From NCBI RefSeq assembly GCF_014205135.1, contig NZ_JACHMY010000001.1, forward strand, positions 8,246,001-8,310,000: DNA of 64,000 nucleotides, in the 5' to 3' direction. The notes under the pieces were generated by a model that saw nothing but the letters and a program-made list of their open reading frames with translations, was not told the DNA's origin and ran no database searches. The translations under genes were made by a program, and so were the position numbers. Below are positions 51,111-60,151 of this stretch, piece after piece (positions within the stretch are counted from its first letter, which is position 1; every line of letters starts with the position of its first letter). Source of the stretch: Kribbella italica (GTDB taxonomy: Bacteria; Actinomycetota; Actinomycetes; Propionibacteriales; Kribbellaceae).

Positions 51111-52245
51111 GGGCTACCTCCTGGGTCAGTACTTGCAGTGCGTCGGACAGGGAGAGCAGTGCGGCGTCGTCCACCGGAGGCCCGCCGTAGAGGATGTCGT
51201 ACAGCATGGCCGGGTCCATACCGGTCCGTGCGGCCAGTGCACTGACCACAGCGGTCGGCTCGGCCCGGCGCGGGATGCTGTGGACCTTGTAGATCTTGCC
51301 GAGTGCCGACTCGCGCAGGGCGGCGGCTGCTCGGTCCCGGGCTCGTGAACGCCGGTAGAGCCGCGCCCTGCCCTCAGTGGTCTCAGCAGCATGTACGACG
51401 ACCGGCAGCGGCTCCGGTACGACGGGACCGAGCCGCCGGCCACGCCAGAGCGCGACGACGAACACGGCGAACGCCAGCGCCCAGGCGATGTACCGGACGT
51501 CCGGCGGGATCAGTGGCGGGCCGTCGTCGCCGGCGTCGTCGAAGTTCGAGGACTCGTACTGCGGCAGGTACCAGACCAGCTCCGGGTGCGTGCCGAGCAG
51601 GTTGAGCGCCAGTGCCGCGTTGCCGTCCTCGGCCAGCTCGGCGTTGGTGAACGTCTGCTGCGTGCCGATCACGTCGACGGTCCGGCCGTCCCGCTCCAGC
51701 CGGACCACAGTCGAGTTGACCCCGTCGCCGTAGCAGGTCTCGGCCTCCGGCGGTGCCGTGTACGTCGTCCCTCTGACCGTCACTGTGCCGGCCCGGACAG
51801 CAGCGGGCAGGTCGCAGTCGGGGGAGCGACTGCCGGCGGGCAGGGTGGAGCTGGCGTTCTCGATGCCTGGGGCAAGCACTTCCAGCGCCTCACGGTCCGG
51901 CCGGACGAGGATGAGGTGATCCCAGCCCGACGACGCGATCCGGCGCCAGTCGCTGCTGCTGAGGTTTCCGGACGGCCCGATCAGCAGGGCCCGGTCGGCC
52001 CCACTGCCCACGGCGTCGTCCAGGTCCTCCGTGCCGGTCACCTGGACGCCGTGGCCTTCCAGCAACGTCGCCAGCGCCTTGGCGCCACTGCCCTCGGCCG
52101 AGTCAGGGCTGAAGGGACCTGAGGTCCGCGCGGTCGTCGCGACCATCAGGATGACCACACCGAGCACGATCGCGCCGGTGACCAGCAAGGGGATGCGCAG
52201 TGCCCGCCAGCTCTCGCCGACGCTCCGCCCGACCGCTGTGCTCAT
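51091..52245 (-). CDS. DUF4350 membrane protein
   Basis: This 384-residue protein has an N-terminal helix (LLVTGAIVLGVVILMVATTA), an outer domain typical of DUF4350 (GAKALATLLEGHGVQVTGTEDLDDAV...), a second helix (YIAWALAFAVFVVALW) and a cytoplasmic helical tail. It is encoded between DUF4129 and MoxR in the standard actinobacterial order. ATG at 52245. Confidence 0.9.
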   Translation of the reverse strand: MSTAVGRSVGESWRALRIPLLVTGAIVLGVVILMVATTARTSGPFSPDSAEGSGAKALATLLEGHGVQVTGTEDLDDAVGSGADRALLIGPSGNLSSSDWRRIASSGWDHLILVRPDREALEVLAPGIENASSTLPAGSRSPDCDLPAAVRAGTVTVRGTTYTAPPEAETCYGDGVNSTVVRLERDGRTVDVIGTQQTFTNAELAEDGNAALALNLLGTHPELVWYLPQYESSNFDDAGDDGPPLIPPDVRYIAWALAFAVFVVALWRGRRLGPVVPEPLPVVVHAAETTEGRARLYRRSRARDRAAAALRESALGKIYKVHSIPRRAEPTAVVSALAARTGMDPAMLYDILYGGPPVDDAALLSLSDALQVLTQEVARDVHDR

Positions 52246-52889
52246 CCCTGCACCAGCGCCCTGGTCGACACGTGGCGTGCCGCCTCGTCCGCGGCAGTCA
52301 CTGCGGCGTAGCGCTCCGGCGTACCGGGGCGGTTGCCGTAGACAACTTCGGTGAAGACGTCAGCAGCTGGGCGCAGTGGGTCGCGCAGTGCAGGGACCGC
52401 TCGGCCTGCATCGGTGACTGCCTCGTACGCCGTCCGGCCGGCGCGCTCGTCCAGCACCGTGCGCTCTGTCAGCTCAGCCACACAGGCGCGGAACCTACTG
52501 CGCACAGCAGCCGTGTAGTCGCCGGCAGCGGCCTCCTGCTCGGCCTGCGACCGGTACTGCGCTGCACTGCGCGGGCGCTCGGTGTCGAACACAGCCTGGC
52601 TGGCCTTGCCGCCAGAGGTCCGCAGCACACCAGCTCGCCACAGCACGACGACAACGACCAGGGCGATCAGACCGAACAGCAGGATCAACCCGGTCCGGCC
52701 GTTGGTGCTCGGACTCACCAGACCGTCCAGCAGGTCGGCGATCCACTCGAACACCTTCTGGACCGCCCTGCTCACCAGGGAGTCGCCGGCCTGGCCGTAG
52801 ACCGGCTTGGACAGCTCGCGGGCAGCTTCGGCGGCGGCGTCCTCCCGGCTGATGTCCACGGGCGGTTCGAAAGGAATCAACGTTGCCAC
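52242..52889 (-). CDS. DUF4129 membrane protein
   Basis: This protein has 215 residues from the GTG at 52889 (VATLIPFEPPVDISREDAAAEAARELSKPVYGQ). One membrane helix follows (LILLFGLIALVVVVVLW), then a cytoplasmic DUF4129 domain with AEQEAAAGDYTAAVRSRFRACVAELTERTVLDERAGRTAYE. A second GTG at 52934 with a slightly better ribosome site would add 15 residues; the start is undecided. It overlaps genes on both sides. Confidence 0.88.
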   Translation of the reverse strand: MATLIPFEPPVDISREDAAAEAARELSKPVYGQAGDSLVSRAVQKVFEWIADLLDGLVSPSTNGRTGLILLFGLIALVVVVVLWRAGVLRTSGGKASQAVFDTERPRSAAQYRSQAEQEAAAGDYTAAVRSRFRACVAELTERTVLDERAGRTAYEAVTDAGRAVPALRDPLRPAADVFTEVVYGNRPGTPERYAAVTAADEAARHVSTRALVQG

Positions 52890-53908
52890 TCCGTCGGTCC
52901 GGGCACGGTCGGTCGCAGGGAGGGCCGCATCCACAGGTCGAGGCCCTCACGGCGTACGCGCAGGTCCAGGTAGATCAAGGCCTGGACGGCGGACATGAAG
53001 GCCAGGCTGGCGATCAGCGTGGCCACGGTGGCGACACCGGCCGCGGCCGCGACCGCGATGCCGACGATCAGCGCGGCGTCACCGCCGCTGCTGTCGACCC
53101 AGCTGCCCAGTGTCAGCACCAGCGTGGTCACGCCGAACTGCAGGGCGTAGCTGACGATGTTGACCACCACACCGCCGAACAGCAGCACGCCGAAGACCCG
53201 CCAGAACCTGCCCTTGACGAGGTACCAGGAGCGCTTCAGCGAGCCGAACACACCCACCCGGGCCGGGACGTAGAGGCCGATGTCCGGTGCGTGCTTGCCT
53301 TCCATCAGCACGACCGTCCCGGCCAGCACCAGGCGGATGCCGAAGATGATCACCAGCACGGCACCGACCAGGATCAGCAGCACCGAGACCAGTCCGGCCG
53401 CGTCCGACGAGATCGCGGCGTCCGCGCCGAGACCGATGCCGAAGACACTCAGTCCCCAGCCGGCCAGCAGTACGACGAACGACAGCGACTGCAGCAGCCC
53501 GACCGCGGCCAGTGCGGGCAGAGCCGGACGGACCAGCCGCAGCAGCTCGCGCGGACCCAGCCGGCGGCCCAGCTGACTGCGCACCGCGGCCAGTGCGATG
53601 ATCCCGGCCAGCATGCTCGACACCACCGCGAACAGGACCAGCTGGACGCCGTACATGAGAAGCAGCGCGGCACCGGCCTGCTCCAGCGGGTCGTCCTCGC
53701 CGAACAGCGCGCCGATCCCACCGGGCACCGTCAGCTGGGTCAGACCGGCCTGGACGGCGGCCAGCGCGATCCCCGCCAGCACCGGCAGGCCCAGCATGAT
53801 CGCCTTGTTCTCCGAGATGGTCCGGGCCGCGTTGTCGAGCAGGTCGGCCGGCAGCCAGGGCCGCAGCGGCTCGCCGCCGTCCTCCCGTACGCCGAGGTCG
53901 TCGCGCAC
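52877..53908 (-). CDS. Multi-pass membrane protein, DUF4129-linked
   Basis: This 343-residue protein has about six long hydrophobic segments, for example AIMLGLPVLAGIALAAVQAGL, GVQLVLFAVVSSMLAGIIALAAV and GLVSVLLILVGAVLVIIFGIRLVLAG. A conserved SLKRSWYLVKGRFWRVFGVLLFG motif resembles the membrane domain once annotated as glycerophosphoryl-diester-phosphodiesterase-like. GTG start with GGGGAGG upstream. It heads the minus-strand operon DUF4129-DUF4350-MoxR-DUF58 and is divergent from mtrA. Confidence 0.85.
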   Translation of the reverse strand: MRDDLGVREDGGEPLRPWLPADLLDNAARTISENKAIMLGLPVLAGIALAAVQAGLTQLTVPGGIGALFGEDDPLEQAGAALLLMYGVQLVLFAVVSSMLAGIIALAAVRSQLGRRLGPRELLRLVRPALPALAAVGLLQSLSFVVLLAGWGLSVFGIGLGADAAISSDAAGLVSVLLILVGAVLVIIFGIRLVLAGTVVLMEGKHAPDIGLYVPARVGVFGSLKRSWYLVKGRFWRVFGVLLFGGVVVNIVSYALQFGVTTLVLTLGSWVDSSGGDAALIVGIAVAAAAGVATVATLIASLAFMSAVQALIYLDLRVRREGLDLWMRPSLRPTVPGPTEWQR

Positions 53909-54150
53909 GCCGTGCCTCCCCTCGCGTCCCCGCCCCGGGTTGTCCCCCGGGCACGACTTGCACCATGATCACCCCCCGGGCGGTCCACGGACCCGCATTG
54001 ACGGCGGCTCGCACGGCGATCCGGCGTGTGCACTACCTGGGGAATGGGACACTATCCGTAGTGCGGCCCCCGGGCGCACCACCTGATTCGACGAACCGGA
54101 CCGGCAGACGGCCAGCGGCAAGCAGGCAGACGGCAAGCAGGGAGCAGGGC

Positions 54151-54849
54151 GTGGCAGAAGGCAACCGGACGATGCGAGGACGAGTTCTCATCGTCGACGA
54201 CGACACGGCGTTGTCGGAGATGCTCAGCATCGTGCTGCGCAACGAGGGCTACGACACCTATCTGTGTGCGACCGGTGACAAAGCGGTACCGGCGTTCCGT
54301 GAGTTCAAGCCCGACCTGCTGCTGCTCGACCTGATGCTGCCGGGAATGGACGGGATCGACGTCTGCCGCGCGATCCGGGCCGAGTCCGGCGTACCGATCG
54401 TGATGCTGACCGCGAAGAGCGACACCGTCGACGTGGTGCTGGGCCTGGAGTCCGGCGCCGACGACTACGTGGTGAAGCCGTTCAAGCCCAAGGAGCTGGT
54501 GGCCCGGATCCGGGCCCGGCTGCGCCGGATGGACGAGCCCGGCCCGGAGTCGCTGACCATCGGCGACCTGACCATCGACGTGGCCGGCCACTCGGTCAAG
54601 CGCAGCGGCGAGACGATCCAGCTGACCCCGCTGGAGTTCGACCTGCTGGTCTGCCTGGCCTCCAAGCCGTGGCAGGTGTTCACCCGTGAGGTCCTGCTGG
54701 AGCAGGTCTGGGGCTACCGGCACGCCGCCGACACCCGGCTGGTCAACGTGCACGTCCAGCGGCTGCGTTCCAAGATCGAGAAGGACCCCGAGCACCCGGA
54801 GATCGTGGTGACGGTCCGCGGCGTCGGTTACAAGGCGGGTGCGGACTGA
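54151..54849 (+). CDS. mtrA: Response regulator MtrA
   Basis: This OmpR-family regulator controls cell-wall and cell-division genes. It has 232 residues. The receiver has VDDDTALSE, the phosphoacceptor Asp60 (LLLLDLMLPGMDGIDVCR), TAK and KPFKPKEL. The winged-helix domain contains PLEFDLLVCLASKPWQVFTREVLLEQVWGYRHAADTRLVNVHVQRLRSKIE, nearly identical to mycobacterial MtrA. GTG at 54151 has GGAG upstream; ATG 54172 would give 225 residues. Followed directly by its kinase gene. Confidence 0.96.
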   Translation: MAEGNRTMRGRVLIVDDDTALSEMLSIVLRNEGYDTYLCATGDKAVPAFREFKPDLLLLDLMLPGMDGIDVCRAIRAESGVPIVMLTAKSDTVDVVLGLESGADDYVVKPFKPKELVARIRARLRRMDEPGPESLTIGDLTIDVAGHSVKRSGETIQLTPLEFDLLVCLASKPWQVFTREVLLEQVWGYRHAADTRLVNVHVQRLRSKIEKDPEHPEIVVTVRGVGYKAGAD

Positions 54850-56579
54850 TCGAGTACGGCCGCGACGACGCGTCGCCGGCGGAGAAGGCGGAGGCCGCAC
54901 CGGAGCCCCGCGGGACGGAGATCGAGCTCACGGCCGCTGGGCTGGACTGGCACGCCGTCCAGCCGCCGTTCTGGCGGACACACCCGGCCCGCTGGCCGGA
55001 CATCTGGCGCCGGTCGATCCAGGCCCGGATCGTCACCGGCACGCTGCTGATGTCGACCGTCGTCCTGATCCTGGTCGGCTGGGTGATGATGAGCCAGGTC
55101 ACCGACGGCGTCCTGGAGTCCCGCCGGACCAGCGCCCAGGCCGAGGCCGCCGCCCAGCTGAACGCGTTGTCCAGCTCGATCAACGCCGCCGACCCGGCGA
55201 CCATCACGCAGAAGCTGACCGAGCTCGTCCAGAACTCCAACCGCGCCGGCCTGTACGACGTGGTGCTGATGCCGACCGACAACTCCGGCTCCGTGCTGAT
55301 CCAGCAGACCGGTGGCGTGATCAGCACCTCGGTCCCGCAGGAGCTGCAGTCCTCGGTCGGGAGCGATGGCTCCTCCCTGTGGGACACCTACACGCTGATC
55401 AACTACGAGGGCCAGCCGAGTGCGCCGGGCCTGGTGATCGGCTCGCAGGTCCGTGTCGACTCCACGGCCGAGCGGTACGAGGTCTACTTCCTGTTCCCGC
55501 TCACGGCCCAGCAGGAGACGCTGGACGTCGTACAGCGCGCGCTGCTCACCGCCGGCCTGCTCCTCGTCGTACTGCTCGGTGCGGTGGCCTGGCTGGTCAC
55601 CCGCCAGGTGGTGACCCCGGTGCGGATGGCCCGGCGGATCGCCGAGCGGCTGGCGGCCGGCAAGCTCGAGGAGCGGATGCAGGTCCGCGGTACCGACGAC
55701 CTGGCCCGGCTGGCGGTCTCGTTCAACAAGATGGCCAGCAACCTGCAGCAGCAGATCCGCCGGCTGGAGGAGCTGTCCCGGCTGCAGCGCCGGTTCGTCT
55801 CCGACGTGTCCCACGAGCTGCGGACCCCGCTGACCACGGTCCGGATGGCCGCCGACCTGCTGCACGAGACCCGCGACGGGTTCGATCCGATCACCCGCCG
55901 CTCGGTCGAGCTGCTGCAGAACGAGCTGAACCGTTTCGAGGAGCTGCTCGGCGACCTGCTGGAGATCAGCAGGTTCGACGCCGGCGCGGCCGCGCTCGAC
56001 CTGGAGGACGTCGACCTGCGCGACATCGTCGCCCGGGTGCTGGAGAACCACGAGACCCTGCTGGAGCGCAAGGGCTGCGAGGTCCAGCTGGCGATGCCCG
56101 AGCCGTGCCGCGCCCAGGTCGACGCGCGCCGGATCGAGCGGATCCTGCGCAACCTGATCGGCAACGCGATCGAGCACAGCGAGGGCCGGCCGATCCTGAT
56201 CAGCACGGCCACCGACGAGGACGCCGCGGCCGTCGCCGTCCGCGACCACGGCATCGGCTTCCGCGCCGAGGAGGCCGAGATGGTGTTCAGCAGGTTCTGG
56301 CGCGCCGACCCGGCCCGGGCCCGTACGACGGGTGGCACGGGCCTCGGCCTGTCGATCGCGCTGGAGGACGCCCGGCTGCACGGTGGCCGGCTGGACGCGT
56401 GGGGCTCGCCCGGCGACGGCGCGTACTTCCGGCTGACGCTGCCGCGCCGCCCGGACGTCACGCTGTCCGGCTCGCCGCTGCCGGCGCGTCCGTCCGACGC
56501 GTCCCGCGTCGTCCCGGAGATGACGCTGGTCGACGTCGGGGCGCCGTACCAGAAGCTGACCGGTGGTGAGGACCTGTGA
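54846..56579 (+). CDS. mtrB: Sensor histidine kinase MtrB, apparent CTG start
   Basis: This is the membrane kinase partner of MtrA. From 54846 the product is 577 residues: a cytoplasmic N-terminus (ending WRRSIQARIV), TM1, an outer sensing domain, TM2, HAMP, the dimerisation helix with His323 (FVSDVSHELRTPLTTVR) and an ATPase domain (NLIGNAIEHSEG, GTGLGLSI). The WRRSIQ.R segment aligns with mycobacterial MtrB and lies upstream of the first in-frame ATG at 55050. Between 54846 and 55050 there is no in-frame ATG, GTG or TTG, so initiation must use a rarer codon. CTG at 54846 forms a CTGA overlap with the mtrA stop, exactly like the ATGA/GTGA overlaps elsewhere here. Confidence 0.92.
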   Translation: MIEYGRDDASPAEKAEAAPEPRGTEIELTAAGLDWHAVQPPFWRTHPARWPDIWRRSIQARIVTGTLLMSTVVLILVGWVMMSQVTDGVLESRRTSAQAEAAAQLNALSSSINAADPATITQKLTELVQNSNRAGLYDVVLMPTDNSGSVLIQQTGGVISTSVPQELQSSVGSDGSSLWDTYTLINYEGQPSAPGLVIGSQVRVDSTAERYEVYFLFPLTAQQETLDVVQRALLTAGLLLVVLLGAVAWLVTRQVVTPVRMARRIAERLAAGKLEERMQVRGTDDLARLAVSFNKMASNLQQQIRRLEELSRLQRRFVSDVSHELRTPLTTVRMAADLLHETRDGFDPITRRSVELLQNELNRFEELLGDLLEISRFDAGAAALDLEDVDLRDIVARVLENHETLLERKGCEVQLAMPEPCRAQVDARRIERILRNLIGNAIEHSEGRPILISTATDEDAAAVAVRDHGIGFRAEEAEMVFSRFWRADPARARTTGGTGLGLSIALEDARLHGGRLDAWGSPGDGAYFRLTLPRRPDVTLSGSPLPARPSDASRVVPEMTLVDVGAPYQKLTGGEDL

Positions 56580-58357
56580 GGCGACGAGCTGCTGGGGTGC
56601 TGGGTGTGGGGCTGGCCGTCGTACTGGTGGCTGCTGGGTGTGCGTCGGTGCCGACCGAGGGACAGATCCGCAACGGCAGCAAGAACGCCGCCGCCGCGTC
56701 CGGCGGCAAGGTCGGTGTCGAGGCGCAGGAACCCCGTACGAACGCCAAGCCGCCGGCGCTGGTCAGCGGGTTCGTGGAGGCGATGTCGGACTTCAGCAAC
56801 TACGACACCGCCCGGATGTACATGACGCCCGACGCCGCGGCGAAGTGGGAGCCGGAGAAGGGGATCACGGTCTACGACCAGTCCTCGACCAAGGCGCTGA
56901 CCCAGGTCCCCGGCACCAACACGATCCGGCTGAAGGCGCCGCGGATCGGCACGATCGACGCGCGCGGCAGCTGGTCGTCGGCGCCCCGCGGCTCGATGGT
57001 GCAGTTCGACTTCACGGTGCAGCAGGCCGACGGCCAGTTCCGCGTCTCCAGCGTGCCGAACGGGACCTTCCTGCCCAACAACCAGCTGGAGTCCCGGCTC
57101 GAGCCGTACGCGCTGTACTTCGCCAACCGCGAGCGCGGCATGCTCGTGCCGGACCCGATCTTCCTGCCGCAGCTGCCGCCCGGGCAGGTCGCGACCCGGC
57201 TCGTCCAGGAGCTGCTCAAGGGCCCGACCAGCCGGCTCGGCAACGGGGTCGGCACGGCCGCGCCGCCCGGGACGCAGGTGAACGTCTCCGTACCGGTCGA
57301 GCTCGGTGAGGCGACGGTCGAGCTGAGCAAGTCGGCCGCCGGTCTGTCCGCTGTCGACCGTGGCGTGCTGGCCGCGCAGATCATGTGGACGCTGCGCCCG
57401 ATCAGCACCCGGGTGAAGATCACCGTCGACGGCGCCGGGCTGGTCGACAACAACACCGACGCGCTCCAGTTCGCCAACTACGCGCAGTTCGACCCGACCG
57501 TGCCGATACCGCAGATGAAGGACCTGTACGGCACCGTCGGCGGCAAGATCGTCCGGGTCAACCTGGACAGCGCCACGACGATCGGCGCGACCCCGCTGAA
57601 CGAGAGTCTGCTCTTCAGCTACTCCGCGGAGAGCCTCGCGGTGAACCCGCGCGGCACGACCGGCGCGGTGGTGACCGAGGCCGATGGCGACGAAGTAGTT
57701 GCCGTGGGCTCCTTGGCCGAGGCGACCGACGACAGCGAGAAGGTCGACCCGGTCCCGACCGACGGCAAGGTCCTGCGCCCCAGCTTCGACAACCAGGAGA
57801 ACCTGTGGATCCTGGACCGGGCCGACAGCTCGGCGCCGCGGCTGCGGATGCGCACCAAGGACGGGAAGATCGCCGAGGTACGGACCAACTTCGGCGGCCG
57901 TAAGCCGGTCCAGCTGCGGATGGCGCCGGACGGCGTACGGGCGCTGATGGTGATCGAGGGCAAGAACGGCCAGAACACCGTCGAGACCGGCACGATCACC
58001 ACGGACAACGCGAAGAAGTTCCAGCTGACCCAGCCCCGCGCGCTGCAGGTCCCGCTGTACGACATCACCGACGCCACGTGGAACCAGCTCGGCGTCCTGG
58101 TCTCCGGCCGCCCCGCCCCCAACGGCGCCCGCCAGCCCTGGCTGGTCAACGTCGACGGCTCCGCACCGCGTGTCATCCCCGGCTCGCCGAACAACGCCTT
58201 CCAGTCGGAGACGCTGGCCTCGAACCCGAACATCGACACCCTCCCGGTGGTCCGCGACACCGACGGCGTCACCCACTGGCAGAGCAAGGACCTCAACTGG
58301 TCCGAACTCGAGGAAAACGAACAACCCATCAACATCCAGCCGGTGTACCCGGGCTGA
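56576..58357 (+). CDS. lpqB: Lipoprotein LpqB, MtrAB accessory
   Basis: This 593-residue lipoprotein (lipobox LVAAGC, Cys22) has a GerMN domain (about residues 190-320) and a C-terminal beta-propeller-like region. In mycobacteria LpqB binds the outer domain of MtrB and tunes the pathway. GTG at 56576 overlaps the mtrB stop by four bases. The C-terminal region includes ATWNQLGVLVSGRPAPNG, typical of the family. Confidence 0.95.
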   Translation: MRRRAAGVLGVGLAVVLVAAGCASVPTEGQIRNGSKNAAAASGGKVGVEAQEPRTNAKPPALVSGFVEAMSDFSNYDTARMYMTPDAAAKWEPEKGITVYDQSSTKALTQVPGTNTIRLKAPRIGTIDARGSWSSAPRGSMVQFDFTVQQADGQFRVSSVPNGTFLPNNQLESRLEPYALYFANRERGMLVPDPIFLPQLPPGQVATRLVQELLKGPTSRLGNGVGTAAPPGTQVNVSVPVELGEATVELSKSAAGLSAVDRGVLAAQIMWTLRPISTRVKITVDGAGLVDNNTDALQFANYAQFDPTVPIPQMKDLYGTVGGKIVRVNLDSATTIGATPLNESLLFSYSAESLAVNPRGTTGAVVTEADGDEVVAVGSLAEATDDSEKVDPVPTDGKVLRPSFDNQENLWILDRADSSAPRLRMRTKDGKIAEVRTNFGGRKPVQLRMAPDGVRALMVIEGKNGQNTVETGTITTDNAKKFQLTQPRALQVPLYDITDATWNQLGVLVSGRPAPNGARQPWLVNVDGSAPRVIPGSPNNAFQSETLASNPNIDTLPVVRDTDGVTHWQSKDLNWSELEENEQPINIQPVYPG

Positions 58358-58850
58358 TCCATCCCGTCGGTAGCGCCCCCAGGCTGTTGGGTGGTTGCTC
58401 TTGTCTAGCCCGCCCGCCCCCTCTGTGTCGGGTCGCGGGTGGTGGGGCTCCCCGTCGGTTGGCGCCCCCATGCGGTCGAGTGGTTGCCGTGATCTAGCCC
58501 GCCCGCCCCCTCTGTGTCGGGGGGAAGGCGTTGATCGGGGGAGTTCGGGAGGGTCGGTGCGGTCGGGCCTGCTCGCCTCGTGTGTGGCGCGTCCTGTTGG
58601 TAGCGCCCGCATGCGGTCGGGTGGTTGGTCGGATCTAGCCCGCCCGCCCCCTCTGTGTCAGGGGGAAGGCGTTGACCGGCAGAGTTGCGCAGCGTCGGCG
58701 TTGTCGGGCCCGCCCGTTCCGTGTGTTGGACACACGGCTCGTCGGCTGCCCTCATGCGGCGGGCGGTCGGCGTGACCCGGCTCGCCACCCCGTCGGGTTG
58801 CGGAGTTGGTTGGCTCGCTCTCTGCGACGCCCCAGGTGGGCGGATCGGCG
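58358..58850. repeat. Triplicated hairpin-bearing intergenic repeat
   Basis: This 493-base stretch has no credible gene. The core TCTAGCCCGCCCGCCCCCTC occurs at 58404, 58493 and 58634, each followed by TGTGTC(G/A)GGG. Each is preceded by a related block of the form GTCGGT(A/T)GCGCCC...GGTGGTTG. In copies two and three the CCCCCT and GGGGG parts can pair as a stem-loop and GGGGGAAGGCGTTGA follows. The repeats separate lpqB from the toxin-immunity genes and may be terminators or remnants of a repeat family. Confidence 0.75.
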
Positions 58851-59294
58851 TTACGCGACGTTCTCTGGCCACTCCGCCCACTCGGGGCCTGACGGACGGG
58901 CTCCGTTGTCCTCGACGAACTGGCGTATTGCCTGGCGTACCTGCTCGATGCTGACCTCGGAGTCTTGTGGCCAGCCCTCGTCGTGACCTTGGTAGTAGTA
59001 GAACGGCTCGTCCCGTTCGCTGACCGCGCCTGGGACGTACCAGACACCTCGCGCCGTACGATCGCTGCCGGCGTAGCGAATACCGCCCACTTTCGCTTCG
59101 GCGTAGAGCGCAATTCGAAGCTCGTGATCTGGGTACCCCTGCTCGGTCTGGGGCCGGTCGTTGGAATAGAGCGCGATCACCGAGTTCTCGAACGGCTCGG
59201 CCAGCACGGCATCGACCAGGGCGTCGACGTCCGCGGCCGATGACAGCATCGTCGCGCCGGCGCCGTTCTTGTAGTAAGCCTCGACGTTCGCCAT
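58851..59294 (-). CDS. Imm1-like immunity protein
   Basis: This 147-residue acidic protein has the features of the Imm1 family of polymorphic-toxin immunity proteins: an alpha/beta fold with EAYYKNGAG, HELRIALYAEAKVGGIRYAG and the C-terminal block VSIEQVRQAIRQFVEDNGARPSGPEWAEWP. Imm1 genes typically follow deaminase toxins. Here the ATG shares one base with the stop of the DddA-like toxin gene, which strongly supports the pairing. Likely it binds and blocks the deaminase in the cytoplasm. Family assignment is by motif reading only. Confidence 0.75.
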   Translation of the reverse strand: MANVEAYYKNGAGATMLSSAADVDALVDAVLAEPFENSVIALYSNDRPQTEQGYPDHELRIALYAEAKVGGIRYAGSDRTARGVWYVPGAVSERDEPFYYYQGHDEGWPQDSEVSIEQVRQAIRQFVEDNGARPSGPEWAEWPENVA

Positions 59295-60139
59295 CAGGAG
59301 TCACCCTTTCCGTAGTACGATCGGCCGATCCCGTCCGGCCCATGGACCACCAGGCGTGAACCCGGCGGGAGGAAGTCCTTCAGCATCTTTTCGCAACTCC
59401 ACCGGCCGTCGCAGGTCGCCTTGTTGATCACGATTGCCTCGTCGGTGAGGCCCCTTTCGCGCATGAACATGGCGAACTTGATCTCCACGTGCGACGTCAC
59501 CGCCAGACTGTGCGGCGGATCGCCCAGCTGCCGCTGCTTCGCGAACCGGTCACCGATCTCACGGTATCGGTCAACACCGCTGATCATGCGCTGGACATAG
59601 CCGTTCGGGTCTCGCCACGCTCCGTTGGTCTTCTCACGGTGCCCAGGCTGATCACGGCGTACTGGCAATTGTGCGAGAAGGTCGCGTGCCTCGTCGTCGT
59701 CCAACTTGGGTGGCCAACCTGCATCCGGGGTCGCCTCATCGCCGGCCTTCGCGGTCTTTCCCGAGGTGGCCCTTACCGGCTCGGTCCGGTCGTCATCCGG
59801 CCGGCGGTCCGTGGGCGGCCTACGTCCTCCTGGTGCATCTGGCTTCGAGGCCGTGCCGTCAGCGGCCGGCCCGCTGGAGATCCCTTCGGCCAGGCGCAGC
59901 GCCCAATCGCGCGCCTTCGGCGGTGCCAAGCTCAGGTGGTGGGCGGCTGCTTCACAGGCCCTGGCGGCCGCGTCGAGTTGCTGTGCGGCAACGGTTGCAG
60001 TGCCGCCGGAGAGCTGCAGGACGAGTACGGCGTGCTCACGGCAGAGTCTGGCGCGGTACTCGAGCGCGGCAATGACACGGGGAGCCTCATCGAGGCAGTC
60101 CACGAGTCCCTGGGCGATGCGCTGAAGCTCGGAGGGCAC
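59294..60139 (-). CDS. DddA/SCP1.201-like DNA cytidine deaminase toxin
   Basis: The product has 281 residues. The N-terminal helical domain of about 90 residues (LQRIAQGLVDCLDEAPRVIAALEYRARLCREHAVLVLQ) resembles type VII secretion cargo domains. A charged, Pro-rich linker of about 80 residues follows. The C-terminal domain has His217 and Glu219 in SHVEIKFAMFMRERGL, then Cys243 and Cys249 in INKATCDGRWSCEKMLKDFLPPGSRLVV, the zinc site and catalytic Glu of the deaminase fold. The order, the MR-G and LP-G signatures and the final VHGPDG match DddA of Burkholderia, which deaminates cytosine in double-stranded DNA. The target in this case (dsDNA, ssDNA or RNA) is inferred. GTG start, 12 bases after the small partner gene. 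Confidence 0.8.
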   Translation of the reverse strand: MPSELQRIAQGLVDCLDEAPRVIAALEYRARLCREHAVLVLQLSGGTATVAAQQLDAAARACEAAAHHLSLAPPKARDWALRLAEGISSGPAADGTASKPDAPGGRRPPTDRRPDDDRTEPVRATSGKTAKAGDEATPDAGWPPKLDDDEARDLLAQLPVRRDQPGHREKTNGAWRDPNGYVQRMISGVDRYREIGDRFAKQRQLGDPPHSLAVTSHVEIKFAMFMRERGLTDEAIVINKATCDGRWSCEKMLKDFLPPGSRLVVHGPDGIGRSYYGKGDS

Positions 60140-60151
60140 GGCGCCGCCCGG

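Noticed and set aside
55484..58612. A minus-strand frame of over 1000 codons opposite mtrB and lpqB
   Set aside because: Antisense shadow of two conserved genes, with low-complexity Arg/Val/Gly translation and no ribosome site.
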